Part shown: piece by piece, positions 9,176 to 17,714 of the stretch
Layout: each line of letters opens with the position of its first letter
How positions within the stretch are numbered: position 1 is the first letter of the stretch
Assembly: GCA_943704525.1 (NCBI GenBank)
Contig: CALSCQ010001356.1
Coordinates: forward strand, 1 to 17,737
Source: Pigoraptor vietnamica
Lineage: Eukaryota; Opisthokonta; Filasterea
Direction: 5' to 3'
Length of the DNA: 17,737 nucleotides
The notes under the pieces: model-generated
What the model was told of the DNA's origin: nothing
What the model saw: the letters and a program-made list of their open reading frames with translations, nothing else
The model's database searches: none
Translations under genes and position numbers: made by a program

Positions 9176-9485
9176 ATCGCGCAGAACTGCAAGCGCAAGA
9201 CACGCGAGGACGAAGCGCGCACGCGCGAATGTCGCAGGTGCAGTGAAGAAAAAATACACGACAGACGATGCTCGCGATCCACTCGGCCCGCGGAGAGCCC
9301 AGTTGCACGTGCCATTGGACCCACTGTGCGGCAAAGCGTAACACCCACCCTTCCATGCACCTGTCACCGATCAGCTGAGGATCAAAAAAAAATGCAGTGA
9401 ATTGGTCCCGGCTCAGTTTAGGGAAAGTGCATCTGCAGCGGGCTGCGCGTGTGTAGCACTGCCGCGTGCGTGGTGCTGCTCTACA
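9176..9485. promoter_or_regulatory. Divergent promoter region of DDX52 and the GPATCH8-like gene
   Basis: These 310 bases lie between the two divergent ATGs (9175 on minus, 9486 on plus), so both promoters must sit here or in 5' UTRs. Visible elements are CAGCTG at about 9373 and an A9 run at about 9384-9392. No TATA box is obvious on either strand. Reading frames continue upstream of the DDX52 ATG to an ORF-track-like non-ATG start, but the residues there lack DDX52 similarity. Confidence 0.5.
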
Positions 9486-11152
9486 ATGTGGGAGGGCCTC
9501 GACGCCCCGCCCGCCCCGGTGGCCGTGGGTATCCTATCAGCAAGTTCTGCTAAGGGCATTGTATGGGAATGCGTCAGTTGTGCCGTGCGCGTGTGCTCAC
9601 CAACGTTCCATGCGCAGGCGGGCGATGCGGGCGACGGGGGCGACGCTGCGCAGGTGTGTTCTGACTGCCGCTGTGCTCGGCGCCCCGCAGGTCCCTCTCA
9701 TGCAGTGCAATGTGTCGCAGGACGCGGCGCATGACATGGACTTTGACTTTCTGAACGAGGGCGATGTGCCTGGCGCATCCATGGACGTGCACATTCCGGC
9801 GGTGAGTGCGCCACTCTGCGAGTGCACGTGCGCTGTGCTATCGCGCGCCTAATGTACGCTCTGCCTCCAAACGCTCAGAGCAATGTCGGCTACAAATTGG
9901 CGCTGAAAATGGGTTGGAAGGCGGGCACGGGACTCGGCCGCGCGGGGCAGGGTGCGTGTGTTCCCGCGGAAAGCTGTACGGCAGAAGAATCACCTGCCAT
10001 TGCCCTCTCAGTGGTAGTGGGCTTCATGCGCGCGAACTTGCAGTGCGTTTCGCCCGCGTCGCTGCTTCCTTCCCTGCGTGTGTGCGCTCTGTGACTTCCA
10101 TATCGGCGCAGGGCGGACGGACCCCATTCGGCTGGACTTCAAGCAGGACACGGTGGGCCTGGGCCGCTGGGAGATGGAGAGCGAGATGGCCGAGAAGACG
10201 ACGGAGAAGCGGCGGCTGCTCGAGGCGGAGATGGAGGTCACGCCCGAGCTCTTGCAAAAGTGGCAGGTGCGCAGCGTGCGGTCGGTATGTGTTGTGTCGC
10301 TGTGTGGTCACATCGTTCGTTCGCAGAATGAGACGGAGAAGAAGGAGGCCATAACAAGCGAACTGAAGGAGGTGCGTACTGTGCGTGCGTGTGCGTGGCT
10401 GGTCCAGCCAGTGTGCATGCACGAGGGCACTGACTTTGTTCCATCCGCGCAGGTGACGAAGGCCTTCTACTGCGAGACGTGCGACAAGCAGTACACGAAG
10501 GTCACCGAGTTCAGCAACCACCTCAGCTCGTATGACCACCACCACACGAAGCGCCTCAAGGTGGGTCTGCTTTCACCATTCACCCATCCCTCCCCCTGCC
10601 CCCCCCGGGGCTCCCTGTGTGCGTGCTCACGGCGACTGCTTGCAGGAGATGCGAGAGCGCGAGTCGCGGCGAAACCACGGCGACGTCAAGCGAAAGGAGC
10701 ACCGCAAGGAAGAGCGCGAGCTGCGCCGATTGCACGAAATCGCATCCGCAATGGCCGCAAAACAGCAGCGACCACCCGCGGCACCACAAGCGCCGCCGCC
10801 GGATGCCCCCGCGCCGGTGCAGCCGCCACTACCCTCGGCCGCGCCGCCACCACTACCCTCGGCCGCACCCCCGCCACTGCCGTCCGACGCGCCACCACCA
10901 CTGCCGTCCGACGCGCCGCCGCCGCTGCCGAGCGAGCCCGCGGGAGGGCCGGGTGGATGGGATGGAGCGGGGGGATTTGCACCGGTCGAGCAGGTCGCTG
11001 GGGCGGGTGTGGGCAGCGCAGGCGCGGGTGCGGGTGCTGCGGGGGGCGCGGATGCCCCTGCGCCGCGTGTGGGGTTCAGCTTCTCCATGGCACCCAAGTC
11101 GGAAGACGCGCGCGCGCCGGTTAAGTTTGGGTTTGGGTTCAAGAAAAAATGA
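9486..11152 (+). CDS. GPATCH8: GPATCH8-like G-patch and C2H2 zinc-finger protein
   Basis: GPATCH8-family proteins are nuclear and linked to RNA processing; G-patches commonly activate DEAH helicases, and the partner here is unknown. Exons: 9486-9524, 9618-9653, 9691-9801, 9879-9951, 10112-10266, 10327-10371, 10453-10560, 10646-11152, giving 357 residues. The G-patch starts at residue 63 (NVGYKLALKMGWKAGTGLG, then GQGRTDPI), followed by the acidic/basic helix shared with GPATCH8 (ERRLLE-like EKRRLLEAEMEVTPELLQKW). A U1-type C2H2 finger follows at C160, C163, H176 and H182 (FYCETCDKQY and SYDHHHTKRLK). Next come an arginine/lysine-rich helix with LRRLHEIA, a proline-rich repeat region (about 240-300) and a short terminal motif VGFSFSMAPKS...VKFGFGFKKK that resembles the GPATCH8 GVSFSFAKK motif. 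Human GPATCH8 is far longer, with an RS-rich tail absent here. Exon 2 (36 nt) and the 37-nt intron after it are uncertain, since joining exon 1 to exon 3 also keeps the frame. Confidence 0.88.
10829..10936 (+). repeat. Coding tandem repeat, APPPLPS units in the GPATCH8-like protein
   Basis: About five 21-nt units encode APPPLPS or a close variant (PLPSAAP, PLPSDAP). Later units are nearly identical in DNA (CCACTGCCGTCCGACGCG), which points to recent slippage. The proline-rich stretch could bind SH3 or WW domains. The product stays in frame because the unit is a multiple of three. Confidence 0.85.
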
Positions 11153-11441
11153 CGGGGGGTTTGGGCTGCCGATAGACCCTTTGCAGAGCGCGGGGGTCCG
11201 ACGGCAGCCGCCTCGCCAGTGGACGATGCATGCTTGCATGTGCGCATATCAGGTGTGCGTGGGCCTGTAGAGCACATAGGCCAGCGGAGGGCGCACGGTA
11301 GAACAGTCTGGCTCGGAATGTTCGGAAAAGGCCCGCAATAGCCCTGTTTGATGCACAACGCAACGACACACGCACACGCGCACGCTGCCGCACGCCACGC
11401 CACGCCGCCGCCGACGCCACCGAAACGACACGTGCGCAAAC
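11153..11441. other. Convergent 3' intergenic region, GPATCH8-like gene and RPB11
   Basis: These 289 bases lie between two convergent stop codons. I see a G-rich start, a CA-rich stretch near 11365-11385 and no canonical poly(A) hexamer on either strand. No gene is supported. Confidence 0.5.
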
Positions 11442-12098
11442 TCAGAGGAAGCCATCGCGATCGGCCGCGTCGGGCGCCTTTCTATCGACCTCCATCTGGC
11501 AGAGAGAAAGCGCAACGTCATAAAATGCCCACGGATTTACTTTGATAGCCACAGACAAGTCCCCAAACCGCGCACAACTCGCACGATTTGGTACAACCCA
11601 CGCAACACGTGCAAAAAAGGAAGGAAAAACAGGCAAGCGACGCACCTTGAAACGCTCCTGGATGAGGGCGACGTCGCGCAGCAGCACACGCAGCGCGGCC
11701 TCGACGGCCATGACGGGCGTGTAGTCGCGCGCGTCCGTCTGCACGCGGAGGAGGAAGCGGTGCTCCAGCGGGTGCGGCATGCGGTAGCCGGCAAACACGA
11801 CGCGGGGGTCGCGCAGCAGCTGGTACTTGAGGAGATTGCCGAGCGTGTGGTCCTCCTTATTCACCGTGAATGTGCCGGCGTTGGGAATCTTGGTGTCATC
11901 CTCGTACGAGATTCTATACGAAGGAGAGGGGAGAAGGAGGGGACGTAAGGCTTGAACTCAGAGGGGGATAACACAAAGTGAAAAGCACACGTGTAAATGC
12001 ATAAGGTTAAACTTAAATGCGAAAATGAAGCACACGAGGGCGCACTTTTTCTCTCCCGCGGCAAGAATGAAGGACTCGAAGGCGTCCGGGGCGTTCAT
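11442..12098 (-). CDS. POLR2J: RNA polymerase II subunit RPB11
   Basis: RPB11 pairs with RPB3 as the alpha-like heterodimer that nucleates RNA polymerase II assembly. Exons, in transcript order: 12098-12046, 11913-11646, 11495-11442, giving 124 residues (human 117, yeast 120). Exon 1 encodes MNAPDAFESFILAAGEKK, almost the human start, and splices at phase 2 into ISYEDDTKIPNAGTFTV. NKEDHTLGN, FAGYRMPHPLEH and RVQT are the hallmark dimerisation strings. Exon 2 ends at LIQERFK. Intron 2 (11496-11645, 150 nt) is a multiple of three with no in-frame stop, so an unspliced form would insert 50 residues; I place the splice to MEVDRKAPDAADRDGFL because the pyrimidine-rich CTCTCTGCCAG is a good acceptor and the resulting length fits the family. 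The C-terminal 17 residues are not conserved, so that junction is the least certain. Confidence 0.94.
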
Positions 12099-12187
12099 CT
12101 TCGTCCCTTCGGCGCTCTAACGTGCACGCAGCTGTTTGAGAGAGCGAGCGCACTTCAATTGTACAGTAGTCCGACTGCCTCCTGTGC

Positions 12188-12193
12188 CACGTG
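12188..12193. promoter_or_regulatory. E-box CACGTG upstream of RPB11
   Basis: CACGTG, extended to CACGTGAC, is the consensus for Myc/Max, USF and MITF-type bHLH factors, and lies 90 bases upstream of the RPB11 start codon. Other CACGTG copies occur in this GC-rich window (for example in UTP5 intron 1), so position is the main support. Confidence 0.3.
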
Positions 12194-12237
12194 ACTAGTC
12201 TGATCCGCACAGCAATTGGCATAACGTCTCGGCAAAT

Positions 12238-12278
12238 GTAGCTGCAGTTACTTAGTCGACTCAGGTAGCTACAGTCAC
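12238..12278. repeat. Direct repeat GTAGCTRCAGTYAC in the RPB11 upstream region
   Basis: Two 14-base copies, at 12238-12251 and 12265-12278, differ at two pyrimidine or purine positions and are offset by 27 bases. They lie 140-180 bases upstream of the RPB11 ATG in the only non-coding gap between UTP5 and RPB11. They may be paired transcription-factor sites, but no factor is recognised. Confidence 0.45.
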
Positions 12279-12387
12279 TGCGGCGTCGAGCGTCATTCGC
12301 CCTCGAAGCCCGGCCCCACTACCTTCCCTCCATTCCCACCCTTCGATCTAATGGCGGCTGGACGCTTGTGCAAACAAATTCATTTGC

Positions 12388-13765
12388 TCACACGTCGTCG
12401 TCGTCGTCGTCGTCTTCGGCGCTCTCCATGTCTTCATCGCCCTGAATAGCCAATAACGCACTCAGCCACCACACACGCATGCGCACTGCAATAGCAGGCA
12501 CAGTCGTCCACTCACACACCCGCGCGAAAAACAACGTCCCACACACCTCTTCCTCGTCGCTCCCGTCCGCCATGTCGTCCAGGTCCATGGCCTCGGCGCC
12601 CTCTTCGTCCCCGTCCTCCGCGTTCTCATCATCGCTGTCGCCCACATCGTCCGCATCCGCCTCCGAGCCCTCGTCAGAGTCTGAGTGACGGAATCATGTC
12701 AGTCACAGCGAAGCACACCCCACAGTGCCCATCGCAGCGTGCACCTTCTTCGTACACAACAGCAGCCTGTCGCAACTCCTCGAGATTGTCCACCGTCATG
12801 CCCGACTGCCGCGCGGAGATCTGCGCAAAGTGACAACAGGTAAGCGTTCTGGTACAAACAACGAGTCTCAACAGCGGCCAGCAACCAGCACCAGCCCACG
12901 CAATGGCCACTCACCTGCGACAGTATGAGGTCGAGGCGGCCGCTGAGCTTCATCAGCTTCTTGAAGACTGCGAGCCGTGCGTCCACAAGCTGGTAGAGCC
13001 CCCCGAGCGACCGCACGAGATCCGGCGACTGCGAACGTGCACGCATGTTACACAGGCTACACCGAGGGCCAGCACCCGCCTCGCGCACAGAGGGAGCACA
13101 CAGACCGCCAAGCCAAGACCGCCTGAAACCCACCGACATGAGATAGGCGGCGTGGATGACGAGCACCGCGCGGATCCACACGACCAGCGCGAGGCCTCGG
13201 CTGGGCTTTGCCTGGAAGCGGTTCACAATCTGCGTCAGGAACCGCACGACGTATGCGTTCGGGAGGCGCCGCACGGTGTTCTTCACGACGCCCTCGTTCG
13301 TGTTCGCGAGGCACTCCTCGATCAGCTGCGCGTCCCCGCTGTGCAGGCCCTGCACGAGCATCTGGGCCAGCGAGTGCGCCTTGGGCGGTGCGCGCGCCCC
13401 TTTCGACCGCGACGCGTCCGCCGCCTCGTCAATCCCCATCTTGCTCAGCTTCTCGCCAAGCGACGGCTGCAAAAGAGCGCGCTTTAACAACGCGTCTGTG
13501 TGTGTGCATGCGCAGCAATCCGTCTCACACTTGTACACACTGCGACAAACGCCACAGAATGCGCACCTCGTCCTCTGCCTCTCGCTTCGCCCTCTTCCCC
13601 TCGGCGACCTTGGCCACTTCCGGCAACGCCATGTCACCCGGACCCAACATGGTCACGTCCTCCGAGGACTTCGACTGCGGCAATTCATACTTTAGTAGGT
13701 CAATCTGGATCACACACACACGCACACGCACATACACACACATACACGCCACGCACACACACACG

Positions 13766-13802
<37 letters not shown>

Positions 13803-15325
13803 GCACACGCGCACACACACACACACACACACACGAGCGCGCACACATACACAAACACACACACACACACACCTTGCGCCCCTTTCCGGTCTGTTCGCCG
13901 AGGAGAAGCCCGCTCGCGGTTGCCCGCTTCAGTACCGTCGCACCCCGGAGGTTCCCCGACTCATCGTTGATTGGCTGCGCACGTGACAGTCGGGTTGGTC
14001 CCAAGGCAACAGCCGCATGCAGACGCACACAACCGGGCATTGTGAGCGTCAACCACCCACCACGCGCTCGAAGACGGGGCGGACATGCGAACCCCTTGCG
14101 ACCACAACGGCTCCGTTGGCGACCGACGGAAACGACGCTGCAAGGACCGCAATCGGCGAATCGTCCCCTTCAGCGCGGAAAGTGAGAACGGCGCCCGCGG
14201 CGGCTGGTTTGGAAACGGTCCGCTTTGCGAGTTGCTTGCGAGCCGACGACTGACGAAAGACGTGGACTGCGCCCGACTGTGACACCGCGGCCACGCAGAC
14301 GGCCTGCGGAGCGAATTAAGAAAGCGATCAGACGACACGGACGCACCGTACAACGCACGAGGCGCCGCGCAACACAGGACACTGCGAAGGGCCTCCCACC
14401 TTGCCGTCGGATTCGGCAACCGGAGACACGGAGAGAGCGATCGCGGGCGCATCGAGTGCCATAAAGGCCACGGCCGTGCGCTCGCCGTCCCCGCCCTCGT
14501 CATCGGTCGACCACACGGAAACAAGGCGCTCTTCTTGGGCCGCCGACACGAACAGCCCGCCCACCGGCGCAAACGCAACGGCCACGGCGGGGTTCTCGTG
14601 CCCCGTGTATTTCTGGCAAGGAAGGAACAACGTTAGTCCACATACCCACATTACACCAACTGCAACAGGAACGTACAATCACAACACATTGCAGCATAAA
14701 ACAGGGACGCTGAATCAGACGCACCCGCGTGCACTTGCGCGTCTCAATGTCCCACAACTTGATTGTTCGTCCCGCAGAAAGCAGCGATTTGCCATCCGCG
14801 GAGATCGCTAGCGCGGTAACCGCGTGCTTGTCGCCCTTCCATTTCCTGCATGCGCCGCGGCATCAGCGCCTCTGCCACAACGCACAGAGGACGTCGTCAC
14901 GTGATCTTATGCGCGACTCACCCGAGTATTTGCCCTTGTACGCTCCATTGCACAATCAGCTTGTCGTCGCCCGCGGTGTAAAACTCAGAGTCGCCGTGCC
15001 ATACGACGGCGTTCACACGCGCCGAATGCCCCTTCGTTTCAAACGGCGTTTGCCGCCCGTGCACAAGATCAACAAGAACGACCCCGCCTTGCAGCGTGCC
15101 GACCGCTGCGCGCTCCGGGATGCCCCGCGCCTTGCCCTTCGTCCGCACCGCAGGCGACAGTGCCACGGCCGTGAAGGGGTCTGCAAGCTGCGAAGGCCCG
15201 CGCGGATGCTCCTGTCGCACACTGCCAGCAACAGTGTCCCAGAGACGCAACGTGCCGTCCACGCCCACCACCGCCGCATAGTCCCCCGACACATCAAACG
15301 CGAGCACGGGTCGCTCGCTCGCCAT
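12388..15325 (-). CDS. WDR43: WDR43/UTP5, small-subunit processome WD40 protein
   Basis: UTP5/WDR43 belongs to the t-UTP (UtpA) complex that binds early pre-rRNA and starts small-subunit processome assembly in the nucleolus. Exons, in transcript order: 15325-14922, 14845-14725, 14612-14400, 14303-14061, 13974-13873, 13704-13567, 13466-13134, 13028-12915, 12820-12745, 12680-12547, 12441-12388. They give 643 residues (human 677). The WD40 part covers about 1-300: [83 protein letters not shown]. After the linker ([10 protein letters not shown]) comes the Utp12 domain, about 438-550: [30 protein letters not shown]. The tail is acidic ([12 protein letters not shown]) and ends in E-D7-V, as in human WDR43. 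The ATG at 15325 is the first in frame and gives [19 protein letters not shown]. Splice phases agree at all ten junctions. The gene is divergent from NAA15. Confidence 0.94.
12394..12414. repeat. (GTC)7 / (GAC)7 trinucleotide repeat encoding the UTP5 poly-Asp tail
   Basis: Seven identical Asp codons (GAC on the sense strand) encode D7 just before the final Val and stop of UTP5. The use of one codon only, while other Asp runs in this exon mix codons, points to repeat expansion rather than selection on protein sequence alone. Confidence 0.9.
13711..13872. repeat. (CA)n/(GT)n microsatellite that makes up UTP5 intron 5
   Basis: Almost all of the 168-nt intron 5 (13705-13872) is alternating GT in the sense strand, with GTGCGC and TGTATG interruptions. 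The donor is the first GTGTGT of the repeat itself, and the acceptor ATCCAG follows directly. There is no unique intron body. The tract is a multiple of three and free of stops, so retention would insert a Val-Cys repeat into the protein. Confidence 0.95.
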
Positions 15326-15867
15326 CTTCCCAAAGGCCCTCAAAGGGGACGGACAGCGTGATCAGGCAGCCTTCGCCCAATGTCTGGGTATCACGTACGT
15401 GGTAGACTAAGAGCTCTTGTGTGAAGACGACGGCTGTGAGGTGTTCAGCCTCTAATCGCAGGGATGCGCTTTCAAGTCACCGTCGCACACTGATTTGACG
15501 CTCGGCCCACTTGCACGTGTTGGGTGACATGGAAATGGCGTCATTTCGATGTTCCCAACGATGATTTGAAAGTGGAGTCCGCAAATTGCACATAAAACGC
15601 CCGCATTGTCCAATCTTTCTTGCCGACTGTTTGGCGCACATGGCCGTGTTCCACTCTGCTGACACACACCGAGGCACCACACACACACACACGCATCCCG
15701 TGCTTGTGCGACTCTCCAAGAACGCAAGACGCACAGAGTAGAGAGCGTGTCTGTACGCACGTAGACGGAGCGCCGCTGCACACGACAGCGTGGGCTTGCG
15801 CGCGAATCGCGTGTGGATCCGTGGGGGTTGCCGGTGTCGGAGTGTTGCGCACGGCGCGGTGTTCGAG
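15326..15867. promoter_or_regulatory. Divergent promoter region of UTP5 and NAA15
   Basis: These 542 bases separate the ATGs of UTP5 (minus) and NAA15 (plus). Elements seen are a CACGTACGTG palindrome at 15392-15401, CCAAT at about 15377 and 15607, and a CA-rich patch near 15680-15693. No conserved protein, tRNA or 5S RNA was found. The longer open frames here overlap NAA15 or lack family similarity. Promoter function is inferred from position. Confidence 0.5.
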
Positions 15868-17714
15868 ATGGCGCCGCTTCCGCCCAAGGAGCAGAGTGTC
15901 TTCAAGCAAGTCCTGGTGCGCATTCGTGCGTGCGTCGCTGTCCCTCGCCCTGCGGACTCTGTGTGGCACCGTCGCCTGCCATGCCGCTGATGACTGATAA
16001 CACACACAAACGCACAGAAATTCTACGAGACAAAGCAGCACAAGAAGGGCCTTAAGGCGTGCGATTCGATTCTCAAGAAGTTTCCCGACCATGGCGGTGC
16101 GTGTTGCGCTCTGCGTGGTGTCACGGTGTGCGTTGCGGTTCGCCCTTAGTGCGAAAAGCAGTCGGGTCATGCTTGCCGGCGAATTAATGTGGCTTTCGTT
16201 GCTGTTGGCGTGTTCAGAGACGATGTCGATGAAGGGCCTCATTCTGAGCGTCACTGGCCCCGAGAAAAAGGAGGAGGCGTATGCGCTGGCGCGGCAGGGG
16301 CTGCGGCTGGACCTCAAGAGCCACGTCTGCTGGCACGTGCTCGGACTCATCTACCGCGCCGACAAGAACTACGACGAGGCCATGAAGTGCTACAAGAATG
16401 CGCTGCGGCAGGACAAGGTCGGCCGCGTGTGTGCTGCGGGTGACGGTGTGGTTGTGGTTGCCGTCGCGCGCGCGTTACTCACTGCCTCGTTCCACTTGCG
16501 CGTGCAGGATAACCTCCAGATCCTCCGCGACCTCTCGCTGCTGCAGATACAGATGCGCGACCTCGAGGGCTACAGGGTATGTGGGCTGGCGCGTGGCTCT
16601 GTACTGCCTGCCTCCTCCTTCTTCCCTCCCCCTTCTCTCTCTGACGGCTGTGATAGTGAGGATGGGGCTCAAACCCTATGACTGCCACGACTGTGGTTTC
16701 TGACGGGCTCTTTCGTCCCCGCAGCAAACGCGCAAGCAGCTGCTGAACCTGCGGCCGCAGCAGAAGATCTCGTGGATTGGGCTGGTCATCGCGTACCATC
16801 TCATGGGCGACTATGAGACGGCGACGCAGTGCATGGTGTCCTTTGAGGGCACGCAGGAGGTGCGCTTTCGCTCGGTGGCCTGCAGTGGGACGGTGCTTGG
16901 CTAGGGCGAGGGGTTTAGAACTGGAAGAACGAGGGAAGGGGAGGGGGAGGGGGAGCAGTGATGGTGCTTGGCTATTGCGAGGGGGGTTTAGAACTGGAAG
17001 AACGAGGGAAGGGGGCAGTGACGGTGCTTGGCTAGTGCGTGGGGGGGGGGGGGGGGGGGGAAATAGAACGGAGGGGACAGTGAGCCGCCGCCGGTGATCC
17101 GCGTGGCCTGCGTGCATGCCGTCGCCGCGTGTCTCATGCGATGTGCTGTTCCAGAACGAGGCGTCGTCGGCGACTGGCTTTGACCCTGAGAAGAGCGAGC
17201 TCATCCTCTACAAGCTGATGATTATGGAGGAGGGCGGGCGCTACGCCGAGGCACTCGAGGCCATCGAGAAGCAGGGCGACGCCGTGTACGACAAGCGCGC
17301 TCTCCAGGAGTGCAAGGGTGGGTGGGACAGAATTGCTCTGAGCACAGTGCGTCCCTGTTGCTCTGCTCGCCCTTCGCGGTGTATGACTGAGGGCCATTTC
17401 TTTCGGCGCAGCGCGGATATTCTCTCACTTGGGGCGCAAAGGGGAGGCCGAGGCCATCTACCGCGCCCTGCTGAAGGAAAATCCGGACAACCGCGACTAC
17501 TACCGCCGGCTAGAGGTACGTCCCGCCCGCGTTGCATGCCTGTGGTGTCTGAGGGTTGTGGGTTTCGACACTCGCGCCTGGCACTGACTGAATCGTGCGC
17601 AGGAGTGCATTGCGAGCACGGATGCGAGCGGTCGTCTGGCGCTGTACGAGGAAATGCGCGCCACATATCCCCGCGCGTCGTACCCGCGGAGGGCGCCGCT
17701 GGACATTGCGACGG
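15868..17714 (+). CDS. NAA15: NAA15, auxiliary TPR subunit of the NatA N-terminal acetyltransferase (3' truncated by window edge)
   Basis: NAA15 anchors the catalytic NAA10 to the ribosome and shapes its active site, so NatA acetylates nascent N-termini (Ser, Ala, Thr, Gly, Val, Cys) in the cytosol. Exons: 15868-15915, 16018-16096, 16218-16417, 16508-16576, 16725-16859, 17155-17317, 17412-17515, 17603-17714; the next donor is GTGCGT at 17715. The 303 residues visible of about 860 are TPR repeats. Diagnostic strings are [73 protein letters not shown] and [12 protein letters not shown], close to human NAA15. The last three exons ([34 protein letters not shown] and [13 protein letters not shown]) are more diverged but colinear. 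Splice phases agree at all junctions. Intron 5 is unusually long (295 nt) and holds tandem repeats and a G20 run. Confidence 0.95.
16892..17082. repeat. Tandem minisatellite in NAA15 intron 5, three ~60-70-bp units
   Basis: Three units begin GGTGCTTGGCTA at 16892, 16963 and 17023. Units 1 and 2 share the stretch GTTTAGAACTGGAAGAACGAG followed by a G/A-rich end; unit 3 has a G20 run and a diverged tail (AAATAGAACGGAGGGGACAG). It makes intron 5 (16860-17154) the longest in the window. It is non-coding and probably variable in copy number. Confidence 0.9.
17041..17060 (+). repeat. Poly-G tract (G20) in NAA15 intron 5
   Basis: Twenty consecutive G on the sense strand, part of repeat unit 3. Together with the neighbouring GGGGAGGGGGAGGGGGAG at about 16938-16955, it could form G-quadruplexes in the nascent RNA. 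Long homopolymers like this are often misread by sequencing, so the true length is uncertain. Confidence 0.9.

Larger units (their letters stand above)
12099..12387. promoter_or_regulatory. RPB11 upstream region and UTP5 3' end
   Basis: These 289 bases must hold the RPB11 promoter and the UTP5 poly(A) site, both on minus. Elements seen are an E-box CACGTG at 12188-12193, 90 bases upstream of the RPB11 ATG, and an imperfect direct repeat GTAGCTRCAGTYAC at 12238-12251 and 12265-12278. No tRNA-like A/B boxes and no canonical poly(A) hexamer were found. Confidence 0.5.

Noticed and set aside
9402-9734. Open frame of 110 residues upstream of the G-patch region
   Set aside because: It begins with a non-ATG codon and runs through intron sequence; only the part from ATG 9486 to 9524 fits the GPATCH8-like gene.
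11547-11560. VAIK in RPB11 intron 2 as the true C-terminal continuation, as in human RFRVAIK
   Set aside because: No AG acceptor in the right phase precedes it. The in-frame string can be reached only by retaining the intron, so a match of four residues is probably chance.
12099-12387. tRNA or other small RNA gene in the RPB11 upstream gap
   Set aside because: No paired A and B boxes, no cloverleaf and no oligo-T terminator after a candidate were found.
13525-14052. Open frame with Val-Cys and Cys-Val repeats on minus
   Set aside because: It joins UTP5 exons 5 and 6 through the GT-repeat intron. Removing the intron gives the family sequence.
15326-15867. Additional upstream exon of NAA15 or UTP5
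   Set aside because: Both genes have family-typical first exons with good start codons, and nothing in the gap extends either protein with conserved residues.
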